NCBI RefSeq assembly: GCF_021742065.1
Contig: NZ_JAKKIE010000003.1
Location: 1 to 64,000 of the forward strand
DNA: 64,000 nucleotides
Source: Rhizorhapis sp. SPR117
GTDB lineage: Bacteria; Pseudomonadota; Alphaproteobacteria; Sphingomonadales; Sphingomonadaceae
Reading direction: 5' to 3'
Numbering within the stretch: position 1 is the stretch's first letter; each line of letters begins with the position of its first letter. The notes under the pieces are model-generated. The model ran no database searches and was not told the origin of the DNA. It saw only the letters and a list, made by a program, of their open reading frames with translations. The position numbers and the translations under genes were made by a program. Below are positions 10,299 through 18,844 of the stretch, in pieces.

Positions 10299-10330
10299 GG
10301 CGCGGAAAGCCTGTTCAGGCCGTCCGCGCC
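10299..10330 (-). terminator. Probable terminator of the cold-shock gene
   Basis: Inverted repeat GGCGCGGA / TCCGCGCC with an inner GCCTG/CAGGC stem lies 12 bp beyond the stop of the cold-shock gene. On the minus strand it is followed by a weak T-rich stretch (TTCGTTCCTC), so it is likely but not a perfect intrinsic terminator. Confidence 0.5.
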
Positions 10331-10342
10331 CTCAAACACATG

Positions 10343-10549
10343 TCAGGCAGATTGAAGATTTACAGCCGACATCTTGCCGCGCTGATCTTTTTCAAGTTCG
10401 TATGAAACGCGCTGATCTTTATCCAGCGTCCGCATCCCGGCGCGTTCAACAGCTGAAATATGCACGAATGCATCATCGCCACCCGATTCAGGTGCGATAA
10501 AGCCATAGCCCTTGTCGGCGTTGAAAAATTTTACAGTTCCAGTGATCAT
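10343..10549 (-). CDS. CspA-family cold-shock protein
   Basis: Encodes 68 aa, the usual cold-shock-domain length. The RNA-binding motifs RNP1 (KGYGFIAP) and RNP2 (DAFVHIS) are both present after the opening MITGTVKFFNADKGYG. Such proteins bind single-stranded RNA/DNA and melt structure during cold or other stress. The start is unambiguous. An upstream leader with a 9-bp hairpin may regulate it post-transcriptionally. Confidence 0.93.
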   Translation of the reverse strand: MITGTVKFFNADKGYGFIAPESGGDDAFVHISAVERAGMRTLDKDQRVSYELEKDQRGKMSAVNLQSA

Positions 10550-10581
10550 TCAGGTATCCTTTGACCCTATTTGCATAACGA

Positions 10582-10605
10582 ACATGTACCCGCGTTGGTA
10601 CATGT
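10582..10605 (-). promoter_or_regulatory. 9-bp hairpin in the cold-shock gene leader
   Basis: A perfect inverted repeat ACATGTACC-N6-GGTACATGT lies 33-56 nt upstream of the cold-shock start codon. In the transcript it would form a stable stem-loop. It could be a leader structure or, on DNA, an operator; the position just upstream of the start fits a post-transcriptional role. Confidence 0.5.
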
Positions 10606-10785
10606 CGGCTTCGGTGAGGCTAGAAAGGGACAGAAGGGCCGTAATGGTCCGATATCCGTGACAGGCAACTTCGGCTTCGCTGACATAGAGCATTTATATG
10701 CAAAATGCAAAGGAACTGAAACAGATGGGTTCTATTTCAGAAAATGCGGGTCAGCCGCAAGAGTTTTGGCATCGGTAAAACCTGC

Positions 10786-11307
10786 TCATGCCTTTATGCG
10801 CGGCCTGCCAAGATAGTCACGTTTGCCGATCGGAACACCTTTCCAACGCAGAATGTCGTATGTCGTGGTGGCGTGAAAATAGAAATTGGGTTGCGAGAAC
10901 GAGAGAAGAAAATTCTCGGCGGTGAAGTCCATCTGACGTTGGCCCATGGAAAAACGCATATCCTGGCCCACAAAGCCATCGATTTCGGCCGGGTCGATCG
11001 CCTCCAGCTTGGCACGCGTTTCGTCAATGCGTGCCTTGAGCGCGGAAAAGGTTTCGGGGGGAGGTGTGACGTCCGGTGAGAAAATGCCTTTCCGCACGCC
11101 TTCGATCGCGCCGATCGAATGCACCGCACAGGATTTTACTTGATAGGCAAATGGCAGCATGTCTTCGTAAAGGCAGGCCTGGATGATGTCGTCCGGGGCC
11201 ATGTCCCTTTCAGTGCAGAAGGCTTCCGCCTTACCAAGCAGGCGCGAGATGGATTCAAGGATTTGCTGATAAGTAGGGATGGTGGCCGCATAGAGTGAAA
11301 TGGTCAT
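10786..11307 (-). CDS. DUF1993 family protein
   Basis: Encodes 173 aa matching the DUF1993 pattern: N-terminal MTISLYAATIPTYQQIL, central MLPFAYQVKSC, and C-terminal FYFHATTTYDILRWKGVPIGK. These proteins adopt a DinB-like four-helix bundle; no activity is established. The start ATG is preceded by a GAGGAA site. Single gene, no clear operon. Confidence 0.85.
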   Translation of the reverse strand: MTISLYAATIPTYQQILESISRLLGKAEAFCTERDMAPDDIIQACLYEDMLPFAYQVKSCAVHSIGAIEGVRKGIFSPDVTPPPETFSALKARIDETRAKLEAIDPAEIDGFVGQDMRFSMGQRQMDFTAENFLLSFSQPNFYFHATTTYDILRWKGVPIGKRDYLGRPRIKA

Positions 11308-11540
11308 GCTGTTCCTCTCAATTTATCGACGAATGGTATAGTCGCCCCCGGCGTTCCAGTCATGCCTCAAATCACGGCGCTGCCCTCGCCTCCGGCTAGG
11401 ACTGACCAGATTGCGATCAGACGGTTGTGGAGAGGATGACCTTTCTTTTCGGCTACGCAATCGCTCTTTTCGTCGCAGGTAGCGACATAAGGCGTCATCC
11501 CGCGTTGTTAATTGCACCTGAAACATGCTCAAATCCCCTA

Positions 11541-11744
11541 ATGCAACGACTCGCATTAAACCCGAACCTTGGCCCCCTTGCGAGCGCGATAGCAGAGCTT
11601 CCCGAATGGGTTCGGCTCGAACTTGCCTCAAAAAATGAAGATCTGCGCCAACGTGCGGAGGAAGTGCTGGTCGCGCGGATTGCAGCACATTTGAACCAGA
11701 CAGCCCAATATGATGATGAACAGCTGATTTTGCCTTTGCAATAA
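11541..11744 (+). CDS. Small conserved hypothetical protein (67 aa)
   Basis: Encodes 67 aa: MQRLALNPNLGPLASAIAE followed by a helical, charged region (PEWVRLELASKNEDLRQRAEEVLV). It resembles small DUF6771-like sphingomonad proteins, with moderate confidence. A longer frame reaches 11427 but its extra residues do not look family-like. The possible non-coding RNA lies 65 bp downstream on the same strand and might be its 3' UTR. Confidence 0.55.
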   Translation: MQRLALNPNLGPLASAIAELPEWVRLELASKNEDLRQRAEEVLVARIAAHLNQTAQYDDEQLILPLQ

Positions 11745-11809
11745 TTGTGGGTCACAGGCCAATCGCTATTCGTTTGAGCGACTCACATCGAACTGCTATG
11801 AAGGTTAAG

Positions 11810-11970
11810 TCTTGCCGGGAACCCTCCGCCGGGAGTGACCGGAGAGAGGGCGCGCTGCAAAGAGATTTGCAGGCGAACCAGGGCAAGAAGATACGCATCC
11901 CTCGATCTGAGAGTTGGCTCAGAAAACCTCTGATATGCCAACAAGTCTCTGAGTTGAGGGGTGCGTTTTT
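11810..11970 (+). ncRNA. Candidate structured non-coding RNA with intrinsic terminator
   Basis: No reading frame explains this stretch, yet it folds extensively. An outer stem TCTTGCC/GGCAAGA (11810-11816 with 11882-11888) encloses a hairpin CCCTC...GAGGG (11822-11850) and a perfect CTGCAAA-GAGA-TTTGCAG hairpin (11855-11872). It is followed by a roughly 74-nt rod: ACGCATCCCTC pairs with GAGGGGTGCGT (11893-11903, 11956-11966), with inner stems GTTGGC/GCCAAC and TCAGA/TCTGA, ending in a run of five to six T. This is the form of a small RNA or riboregulator with its own terminator; I do not recognise an Rfam family. Confidence 0.55.
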
Positions 11971-12167
11971 CATTCATCCGCGGTGGCTTTACGGCTAAAG
12001 CGGGCAGCATGAAATCTGAATCAACATGCCTGCCAAGACTTTGTTATTGAACCGTTTTTTGTAGAGGACTGGTTCCACTTTTCCGCACGATGCTCTGGTT
12101 TTTGGTCCTGCGGGAAATTTATCCGATTCAAAGCCCCCATGCACCCCCTGCCTTTGAGATATCCGGG

Positions 12168-12416
12168 CTAGCGCCGATCAGGATTTCTCCTTTCGCGGCC
12201 TGCTGCGGTGTCTTTTTCTTCACCCTTCCGGGTCATCGTGCGGGGATTATAATCGGGCGGGATAGCGCCGCCGCTTTGAGGGTCGCGATCGGGTTCACGA
12301 TCCAGCGTGTCACTCGGTCTTCCCGCTGCGCCTTCCGGCTGGTTTTCGGTGGATATATTGGGCCTGTCGATGTCTGCATCAGGCTTTCGCCCGCGACTGC
12401 GGTACTTCTCATTCAT
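12168..12416 (-). CDS. Hydrophilic low-complexity hypothetical protein
   Basis: An 82-aa frame, MNEKYRSRGRKPDADIDRPN and onward, extremely rich in Arg, Asp, Pro and Gly and predicted disordered. Similar short disordered proteins occur in sphingomonads, but I cannot name a family and the ribosome-binding site is poor. It may be real because no other feature explains the stretch, yet it could be chance. Confidence 0.4.
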   Translation of the reverse strand: MNEKYRSRGRKPDADIDRPNISTENQPEGAAGRPSDTLDREPDRDPQSGGAIPPDYNPRTMTRKGEEKDTAAGRERRNPDRR

Positions 12417-12509
12417 GGTCGTCGTCCGGCTGTTTGTGCTATCTGAAAAAAGCCTGACGGCCTCCTGCGTTCCCGTTCGCTAACTTTATCTTCCTGAGAG
12501 GGGAGCAAT

Positions 12510-12534
12510 GGAACGCATAGCATTCCGCACCGTT
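12510..12534 (+). promoter_or_regulatory. EcfG (general stress response) promoter for udgX
   Basis: GGAAC (12510-12514), a 16-nt spacer and CGTT (12531-12534) exactly match the alphaproteobacterial EcfG consensus GGAAC-N16/17-CGTT. It lies 55 bp upstream of the UdgX start codon and in the right orientation, so the repair gene is predicted to belong to the PhyR-EcfG general stress regulon. Confidence 0.75.
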
Positions 12535-12589
12535 TTAAAGCGCAATCGAATGTAATGGCGGTGCGATTGTCAACGGAGGCCGTCTCGAA

Positions 12590-13225
12590 ATGGTGACAGC
12601 ACGTTCCGATGGCGGAACAAATCTGGCACAAGCGCCTGAATGGGAGACGGTGCGTGATGAGGCAAGCCAGTGCAGGCGCTGCCATCTCTATTGCGACGCT
12701 ACGCAGACGGTTTTCGGAGAGGGGCCGTCCAACGCCGCTCTGCTGCTGGTTGGCGAACAGCCCGGCGACCGGGAGGATATTGAGGGGCGTCCCTTTGTCG
12801 GTCCCGCGGGCCGAATTCTGGATTGCGCCCTTGATGAAGCGGGGATAGATCGCACGCGCGTCTATGTCACCAATGCGGTCAAGCATTTCAAGTTCCAGCA
12901 GCGTGGCAAGCGGAGGCTGCATTCCAGACCCGATGCAGGCGAAATCGAAGCCTGCCGCTGGTGGCTGGACCGGGAACGTGAAATCATTGATCCGGCGCTC
13001 TCCGTTGCATTGGGAGCGACGGCGGCACGTGCGCTACTGGGAAAGACCGTCACTATCTCCCGCTTGCGTGGCGAGGTTCAGATTTCGGATATTGGAAAAC
13101 GCGTACTGGTGACGGTCCATCCCAGCTATTTGCTGCGGATTCGTGACCGGACGCGGGCCGAAGCCGAATATGGGCGCTTTGTCGCCGATCTGGCTCAGGC
13201 TAAACGGTTGGCCCGGCGGCGCTGA
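12590..13225 (+). CDS. udgX: UdgX-type uracil-DNA glycosylase
   Basis: Encodes 211 aa of the family-4-like UDG fold. Motif A is GEQPGDREDI (about residues 55-64), and the second motif is HPSYLLR (His at about 177). The insert KRRLH (107-111) within AVKHFKF..GKRRLHSRP is the hallmark loop of UdgX, whose His covalently links the enzyme to the abasic site after uracil removal; the usual form is KRRIH, so this is an Ile-to-Leu variant. CxxC and further cysteines fit the 4Fe-4S cluster. It is preceded by an EcfG promoter and is the last core gene before the island. Confidence 0.88.
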   Translation: MVTARSDGGTNLAQAPEWETVRDEASQCRRCHLYCDATQTVFGEGPSNAALLLVGEQPGDREDIEGRPFVGPAGRILDCALDEAGIDRTRVYVTNAVKHFKFQQRGKRRLHSRPDAGEIEACRWWLDREREIIDPALSVALGATAARALLGKTVTISRLRGEVQISDIGKRVLVTVHPSYLLRIRDRTRAEAEYGRFVADLAQAKRLARRR

Positions 13226-13269
13226 GTTCGCGCTGGCGAGCGCAGGGGCGAAAACCCAAAAGCAGGAAT

Positions 13270-13285
13270 TGGCTCCGAGTAGGAC
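13270..13285 (-). other. tRNA 3'-end remnant, candidate attachment-site scar
   Basis: The minus strand ends in CCA, preceded by a G discriminator, seven bases ACTCGGA and five bases GTCCT. This is exactly the spacing of a tRNA 3' end (acceptor arm then T-stem), after which T-loop identity is lost. The G73 and a complementary 5' acceptor TCCGAGT would suit tRNA-Asn. It sits exactly where core genes stop, as expected for the att duplicate left when an element integrates into a tRNA gene. Confidence 0.4.
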
Positions 13286-13448
13286 TATAACTATGTTTGA
13301 ATAAGTAATTGAAAATATTAAATTAAATAATAAAATATGACACCATAGTATTGCATATTCCCCCACTCATTCCCCCACAGTGGCGCGGATAAGGGCGAAT
13401 GTGCGCGGTCAGACTGGAGCGCATCTCGCCTTCTGAATCCGCCGATTT
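13286..13448. other. AT-rich island edge with 10-bp direct repeat
   Basis: This stretch is strikingly AT-rich (13286-13350) against its neighbours, and contains ATTCCCCCAC twice in direct orientation (13357-13366 and 13369-13378). No gene is visible. AT-rich DNA with short direct repeats beside a tRNA fragment is typical of the end of an integrative element, where such repeats can be integrase arm sites. Confidence 0.45.
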
Positions 13449-14654
13449 TCAGGCACCAGCCCATGAGGTGCCACCTTGCCGTGCCTGCGTCATCAGGTGC
13501 GCCAGCACAGCATCGGTCTTCGCTTCGATTTCCGGCTCGTCATAGCTGCCCGGAAGCCCCTTGTTTTCGTCCCAGAGGTAGTTTCGGATCGTTACCCTGA
13601 TCTGATCGCGCGTGGCTTGCTTTGCGGCGAAATCCTGCATTGCGTCTATTTGCGACTGAAGGGTTTCATATAGGCCTACCGCCACCTGCTTCAGCCGTTT
13701 GATGTCGGCCTTGTCGAGATCGGGTTTCATCAGCAGGTCGAATAACGCCTGTGTTTCTTCCGTCAGCCCTTCCCGAACGGCCCGTTTCTGTTCCTCGTCC
13801 AGTTCCCCCGCGAGCACCAGCAGCGCCTCGAACACGCGCTCGATGTTCACCGCATCCTTCTCGCTGTTGTATTCGGCAACCAGTTCTTCGTAGTGCTTCT
13901 GGAAATCGGTGCGCAGCGGGTTCTGGCGCAGCATCAGTTCCAGTTTGCGCTGCAAGGCGTCCTTCAGGCTCTGGACCGTGGTGTTCTTTGTCGGGCTGCG
14001 CTCGAACTCTCGCTTAAGCTTCTCGAAGTCAATCTTGCTGATGTCATAGAGCCTATCGCCATCGGCGGCTGGATCGGGCTGAATCTCGATGCTGTCATCG
14101 ACCACGCCCTGCAAAATCCGCATGATGTCGGAAATGTCGGCCTTTTTAACGTCCTCTTCCAGGCTGTTGTAGATCACCTTGATCGCCGCAAACCGCTGGC
14201 GATAGGCGTTAACGGCGCGGAAATTGACGCAGGCCTTGAACTTCTTGAACACTTCGCGCGCCATGATCTGGAAACGCTTGCGGCTCTCGTCGTTCTCGTT
14301 GACTGCTTCCTTGGCGTCGATGATCGCCTTGTTACGCTCGAACCCGGCTTTTTCGAGAATGTCGAGCAGGCGGAAATTGCGCGCGGCGAGGAATCCTGCG
14401 GCGGCGTCGATCGCCTCTTCCAGATCGGCCAGCAGTTCCTCGGGCGGGCGGACAGGATCAGTTTCAGGGCTATCAGGTCCTGCGCCACTGTCGCCAAGAG
14501 TCCCGGCATAGGTCGCCAGAGCCTTGCGCAGGTTCTTCAGGATGCCGCAATAATCGACGATCAGGCCGTTGTTCTTGCCCTCGTTTACCCGGTTTGCCCG
14601 CGCTATCGCCTGCATCAGTGTATGCGCCTTCAACGGCTTGTCGAGATAGAGCGT
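13449..14654 (-). pseudogene. hsdR: hsdR remnant: C-terminal part of type I restriction subunit
   Basis: The remaining ~400 residues correspond to the end of the helicase and the C-terminal region of a type I restriction endonuclease R subunit: LYLDKPLKAHTLMQAIARANRVNEGK is the helicase motif VI region, followed by the long helical tail. The nuclease and most of the helicase domain are gone, and hsdM and hsdS are absent. Upstream of about 14654 the frame runs into antisense of a serine recombinase fragment, so the gene was cut by a recombination event and cannot make a restriction enzyme. Confidence 0.85.
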
Positions 14655-15059
14655 GGCAAGCTGACTCGGCTGTATGAGGCCATTGAGAATGGTCTCGCTG
14701 AAATGGACGATTCCAACCTCAAGGGACGGATTATCGAGTTGAAGCGGATCCGTGATTCGGCACGGGCCGATGCGGACCGGGCCGAAAACAGGGGAGAGGG
14801 CGACGACAATCGAGTGACGCCGGAGCTGCTGCGTCGGTTCGGCATCGAGGCTCGTAAGAAGATCAGGGATCGAGAGGGCGGTTTCCGGCGCCATCATCTC
14901 CAGGCGCTAGTTCAGCGGGTGGAGGTCGGAGCCGACGAAATTCGGATCAGGGGATCGAAGCCAAGGCTCCTCCAGACGCTTGTGGCGTCTGGAGGAAACT
15001 ATGGAGTGGAAACTGCGGCGCACGGCGTTCGCAGTTTCGTTCCGAATTGGCTCCCATTT
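14655..15059 (+). pseudogene. Large serine recombinase remnant, C-terminal end
   Basis: About 135 residues in frame: GKLTRLYEAIENG, then DLDDPALK-like MDDSNLKGRIIELK, the helix ARADADRAE, GFRRHHLQALVQRVEV and the end VRSFVPNW. This is the characteristic coiled-coil and C-terminal tail of large serine recombinases of phages and integrative elements. The catalytic resolvase domain and zinc ribbon are missing. Its 5' end abuts the hsdR remnant within about 10 bp. Confidence 0.75.
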
Positions 15060-15257
15060 CCGGATACGTCTAAAACAATTTTACGATTTGCATCAGACGA
15101 GGCCCGACAAACCATATCACGATATCGAGCTGTCGCAAGATCTTCCTTATTCCAGCGTGCAGAAGAATCTACCGCATTTGCGTCTGACGCGACCCTCGCA
15201 CCTCCTCGGGAGCCGACACACGGAATTCGAAAGCGTGACCGCGATCGCGCGGAGCGC

Positions 15258-15473
15258 GTGCGCTTGGCGGGAGGTCCGAAGCAATCATTGAGGGAGCGTG
15301 CCGTCGCCTTCGCTCGAAAGCGAGGTGAGGTTCGGACAAAGGATCTCACCGAGATTGGCGTCCATCGCTGCTATCTAGCCCGCATGTGCGACGAAGGCTT
15401 GCTCGTGAAGGTGGGCTATGGCCGCTACCGGGCACCTGATTCAGGGGCTGACCGCGCGGGCGGCGCTGCTTGA
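15258..15473 (+). pseudogene. AbiEi-like antitoxin remnant (winged-helix part)
   Basis: In frame with the recombinase fragment, 71 residues resemble the N-terminal winged helix of AbiEi-family antitoxins: RERAVAFARKRGEVRTKDL, HRCYLARMCDEGLLVKVGYGRYRAP. The rest of the antitoxin and the AbiEii toxin are absent. It may be a truncated gene left by the same deletion or a short standalone DNA-binding protein starting at GTG 15258. Confidence 0.5.
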
Positions 15474-15650
15474 GCGTGGGATTACCCAGGTGCAGTCCCA
15501 TAACTTTTCGTCCCACTGGCGGTCGCGCCTTAGGTGTGATGGAGCCAGCTTATCCGCGGCTTATCCCAAGCAATAGATTGATACACCAAACGTGCTACGT
15601 CTTCATTCGAGATCGCTGATCACCTCGGCGCATTGGTGGCCAGAAAGTGA

Positions 15651-15674
15651 GGCCCGGTCCCGACAGACCGGGCC
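15651..15674 (-). terminator. Terminator-like hairpin after groEL
   Basis: A 9-bp perfect inverted repeat GGCCCGGTC-CCGACA-GACCGGGCC lies 9 bp beyond the groEL stop. On the minus strand it is followed by TCACTTTCT, a weak U-tract, so it probably ends the groESL transcript. Confidence 0.6.
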
Positions 15675-15682
15675 GTCACGCT

Positions 15683-17314
<1,632 letters not shown>

Positions 17315-17362
17315 TCAACTCCTTTCCAAATTCCTTCCTGAATGTTTGAGGAATGGCGGTGG

Positions 17363-17677
17363 TCAGGCCGCCTGCTTGAGTTCGGCGTGCGTCTCGATCA
17401 CGCCGAGGATGTCGCTCTCCTTCATGATGAGCAGCTCCTCGCCGTCGATCTTGACCTCGGTGCCCGACCATTTGCCGAACAGGATCCGGTCACCGGCCTT
17501 GACCGACAGGGCAACGAGCGTGCCCTTGTCGTCGCGGGCGCCCGGCCCGACGGCGACGACCTCGCCTTCCTGCGGCTTTTCCTTGGCGGTGTCGGGAATA
17601 ATAATGCCGCCCGAAGTCTTTTCCTCGGCTTCGATGCGGCGGACGACCACACGGTCGTGCAAGGGGCGGAATTGCAT
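17363..17677 (-). CDS. groES: 10-kDa co-chaperonin GroES (island copy)
   Basis: Encodes 104 aa: [21 protein letters not shown] then the mobile-loop segment [16 protein letters not shown] and the VGPGARDD region. It caps GroEL. ATG 17677 is chosen because GGAGG lies at the proper distance; the upstream TTG at 17698 has none. It is co-transcribed with groEL. A CIRCE-like operator and an RpoH-like promoter lie upstream. Confidence 0.95.
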   Translation of the reverse strand: MQFRPLHDRVVVRRIEAEEKTSGGIIIPDTAKEKPQEGEVVAVGPGARDDKGTLVALSVKAGDRILFGKWSGTEVKIDGEELLIMKESDILGVIETHAELKQAA

Positions 17678-17748
17678 AGGCAGAACCTCCGGTTGCAAAA
17701 CAAGATGTGATGGTCCTGTCGTTCATCGGAACGACAGGTTCCGCCGAG

Positions 17749-17775
17749 CTAGGAAAGCCGATTTTTCGGTTCAAG
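17749..17775 (-). promoter_or_regulatory. RpoH-like heat-shock promoter for groES
   Basis: On the minus strand CTTG (17772-17775) is followed after 18 nt by CCTAGCT, which matches the alphaproteobacterial heat-shock consensus CTTG-N17-CYTATNT at all but one -10 position, with one extra spacer base. It lies about 70 bp upstream of the groES start. Confidence 0.45.
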
Positions 17776-17792
17776 AGGGCATGTGAAAAAAT

Positions 17793-17819
17793 TTGGCACT
17801 CGCAGTACAACGGTGCCAA
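17793..17819. promoter_or_regulatory. CIRCE-like operator (HrcA site)
   Basis: TTGGCACTC-N9-CGGTGCCAA occupies 27 bp in the 9-9-9 arrangement of the CIRCE element (TTAGCACTC-N9-GAGTGCTAA), with three mismatches to that consensus (A3G in the left arm and two in the right arm) and a seven-base perfect inverted arm. CIRCE binds the repressor HrcA and controls groESL in many bacteria, including alphaproteobacteria. It lies upstream of the candidate RpoH promoter rather than over the start site. Confidence 0.5.
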
Positions 17820-17929
17820 TGTTGTCCTTATCAACCACTTGACGCGGCGCGGGGCCGCACCAAAATTCTTCACGCGGCTGTTTGCCGCACCGACGAGAAA
17901 GGAGCGACACAAGGAAAGGAGGCGTGCCC

Positions 17930-18166
17930 ATGTCGCAGCCATTTTCGCGTTTTCTGCATCCCTTCGAAGTTGCGCGCCATCCGAGCCTGGAGCCGGAAGT
18001 CAAGCGCGCACTGCTCGCATCCTGGGCGTCCGACCGCTCGGCGGTCAGGGATCATCCCGCGCTGCGCAAGCCGCCCGGCGCGCGCCGCGCCGTTCCGATC
18101 GACGATGTGCTCGCCGCGATGCGCTCGCTCGACGAGGGTGCCGATCGAGGGCCGTCGCGGCAATGA
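17930..18166 (+). CDS. Small hypothetical protein, island operon
   Basis: Encodes 78 aa, MSQPFSRFLHPFEVARHPS then LEPEVKRALLASWASDRSAV, helical and soluble. Similar proteins with a HPFEV...KRALLASWASD core occur next to stress genes in alphaproteobacteria, but no function is known. AAGGAGG lies just before ATG 17930, which decides the start over the longer frame. The stop overlaps the next ATG (ATGA), so it is translationally coupled to usg. Confidence 0.7.
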   Translation: MSQPFSRFLHPFEVARHPSLEPEVKRALLASWASDRSAVRDHPALRKPPGARRAVPIDDVLAAMRSLDEGADRGPSRQ

Positions 18167-18432
18167 GCGATCCGGAGTTCATCGCCCAGCTGGAGGGCTA
18201 TCGCCTCACCACCGCGGAGGTCCACTTTTACCGTCCCGACGCGCCATCGCTGCTGCAGCTGTTCGTCTGGCAGGCGTATGACCTAGCACCGAATTTTCCA
18301 GTGCTGTTCGAGTTCCTCGACCATTGGCGGCGCGAGATCGAGGCCGTGCTCCACTCGGTGCGGATCGCGCACGAGCGGCTGATCCGCCCCGCGGAGTGGC
18401 GCCCGATCGACGGCGTCATATCGATCCAGTGA
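18163..18432 (+). CDS. usg: Usg family protein
   Basis: Encodes 89 aa matching the Usg family: LEGYRLTTAEVHFYRPD, LLQLFVWQAYDLAPNFP, LHSVRIAHERLIRPAEWR. Usg was first noted beside trp genes in alphaproteobacteria; its biochemical role is unknown. Here it is far from any trp gene, in a three-gene operon opposite groESL. It overlaps both neighbours by 4 bp, a strong sign of coupled translation. Confidence 0.85.
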   Translation: MSDPEFIAQLEGYRLTTAEVHFYRPDAPSLLQLFVWQAYDLAPNFPVLFEFLDHWRREIEAVLHSVRIAHERLIRPAEWRPIDGVISIQ

Positions 18433-18794
18433 AGCGTGGTCCGCTCCGGCGCTGGCGTGAGCGAGGCGGGCGCAACGTCCGCCTCCTGCTCCCGTTCGAC
18501 GATATCATGGAGTTCGCCTTCGCGCTGCTGTCGCTGTCACCGACCGAGCTGGAAGGCCTGGGCTGGACTTTTGCCGACCGCAAACGGCTGCTCGATCATT
18601 TCCTGCGCTCGGGCAAGGCGGCGCAAGGGGTCGCCCCGGACCGTCTCGGAACCATGCCGATCGCGCTCAACCTGCCGCAGCGCGACGTCGACCGGCTGCA
18701 GTATTTCGCGCGCCGCGAGCTTCCCAAGGCGGCGAGCAATGCCGGCATGATCGACCGGGTGCTGGCCGCGCTCGATCGCGCTTCCCATCGATAG
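18429..18794 (+). CDS. Hypothetical protein, third gene of usg operon
   Basis: Encodes 121 aa from GTG 18429, which overlaps the usg stop (GTGA); an internal ATG at 18507 would give 95 aa. The core MEFAFALLSLSPTELEGLGW, FADRKRLLDHFLRSG is helical. I do not recognise the family. Tight overlap with usg suggests a shared function. Confidence 0.6.
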   Translation: MKRGPLRRWRERGGRNVRLLLPFDDIMEFAFALLSLSPTELEGLGWTFADRKRLLDHFLRSGKAAQGVAPDRLGTMPIALNLPQRDVDRLQYFARRELPKAASNAGMIDRVLAALDRASHR

Positions 18795-18814
18795 CGCGGG
18801 TGATCCATGAAAGG

Positions 18815-18837
18815 CCCGGGAGCCAACTGCTCCCGGG
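18815..18837. terminator. Bidirectional terminator hairpin
   Basis: A 9-bp perfect stem CCCGGGAGC-CAACT-GCTCCCGGG lies between the convergent ends of the usg operon (stop 18794) and the exported-protein gene (stop 18845). On the minus strand it is followed by CCTTTCAT. It probably separates the two transcripts. Confidence 0.6.
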
Positions 18838-18844
18838 TCATCGC

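Noticed and set aside
13449..14654. Functional type I restriction system
   Set aside because: Only the C-terminal part of HsdR remains, and no hsdM or hsdS is present.
17793..17819. Sigma-54 promoter reading of the same palindrome
   Set aside because: TGGCAC is present, but the second element does not match TTGC at the correct spacing; CIRCE fits better.
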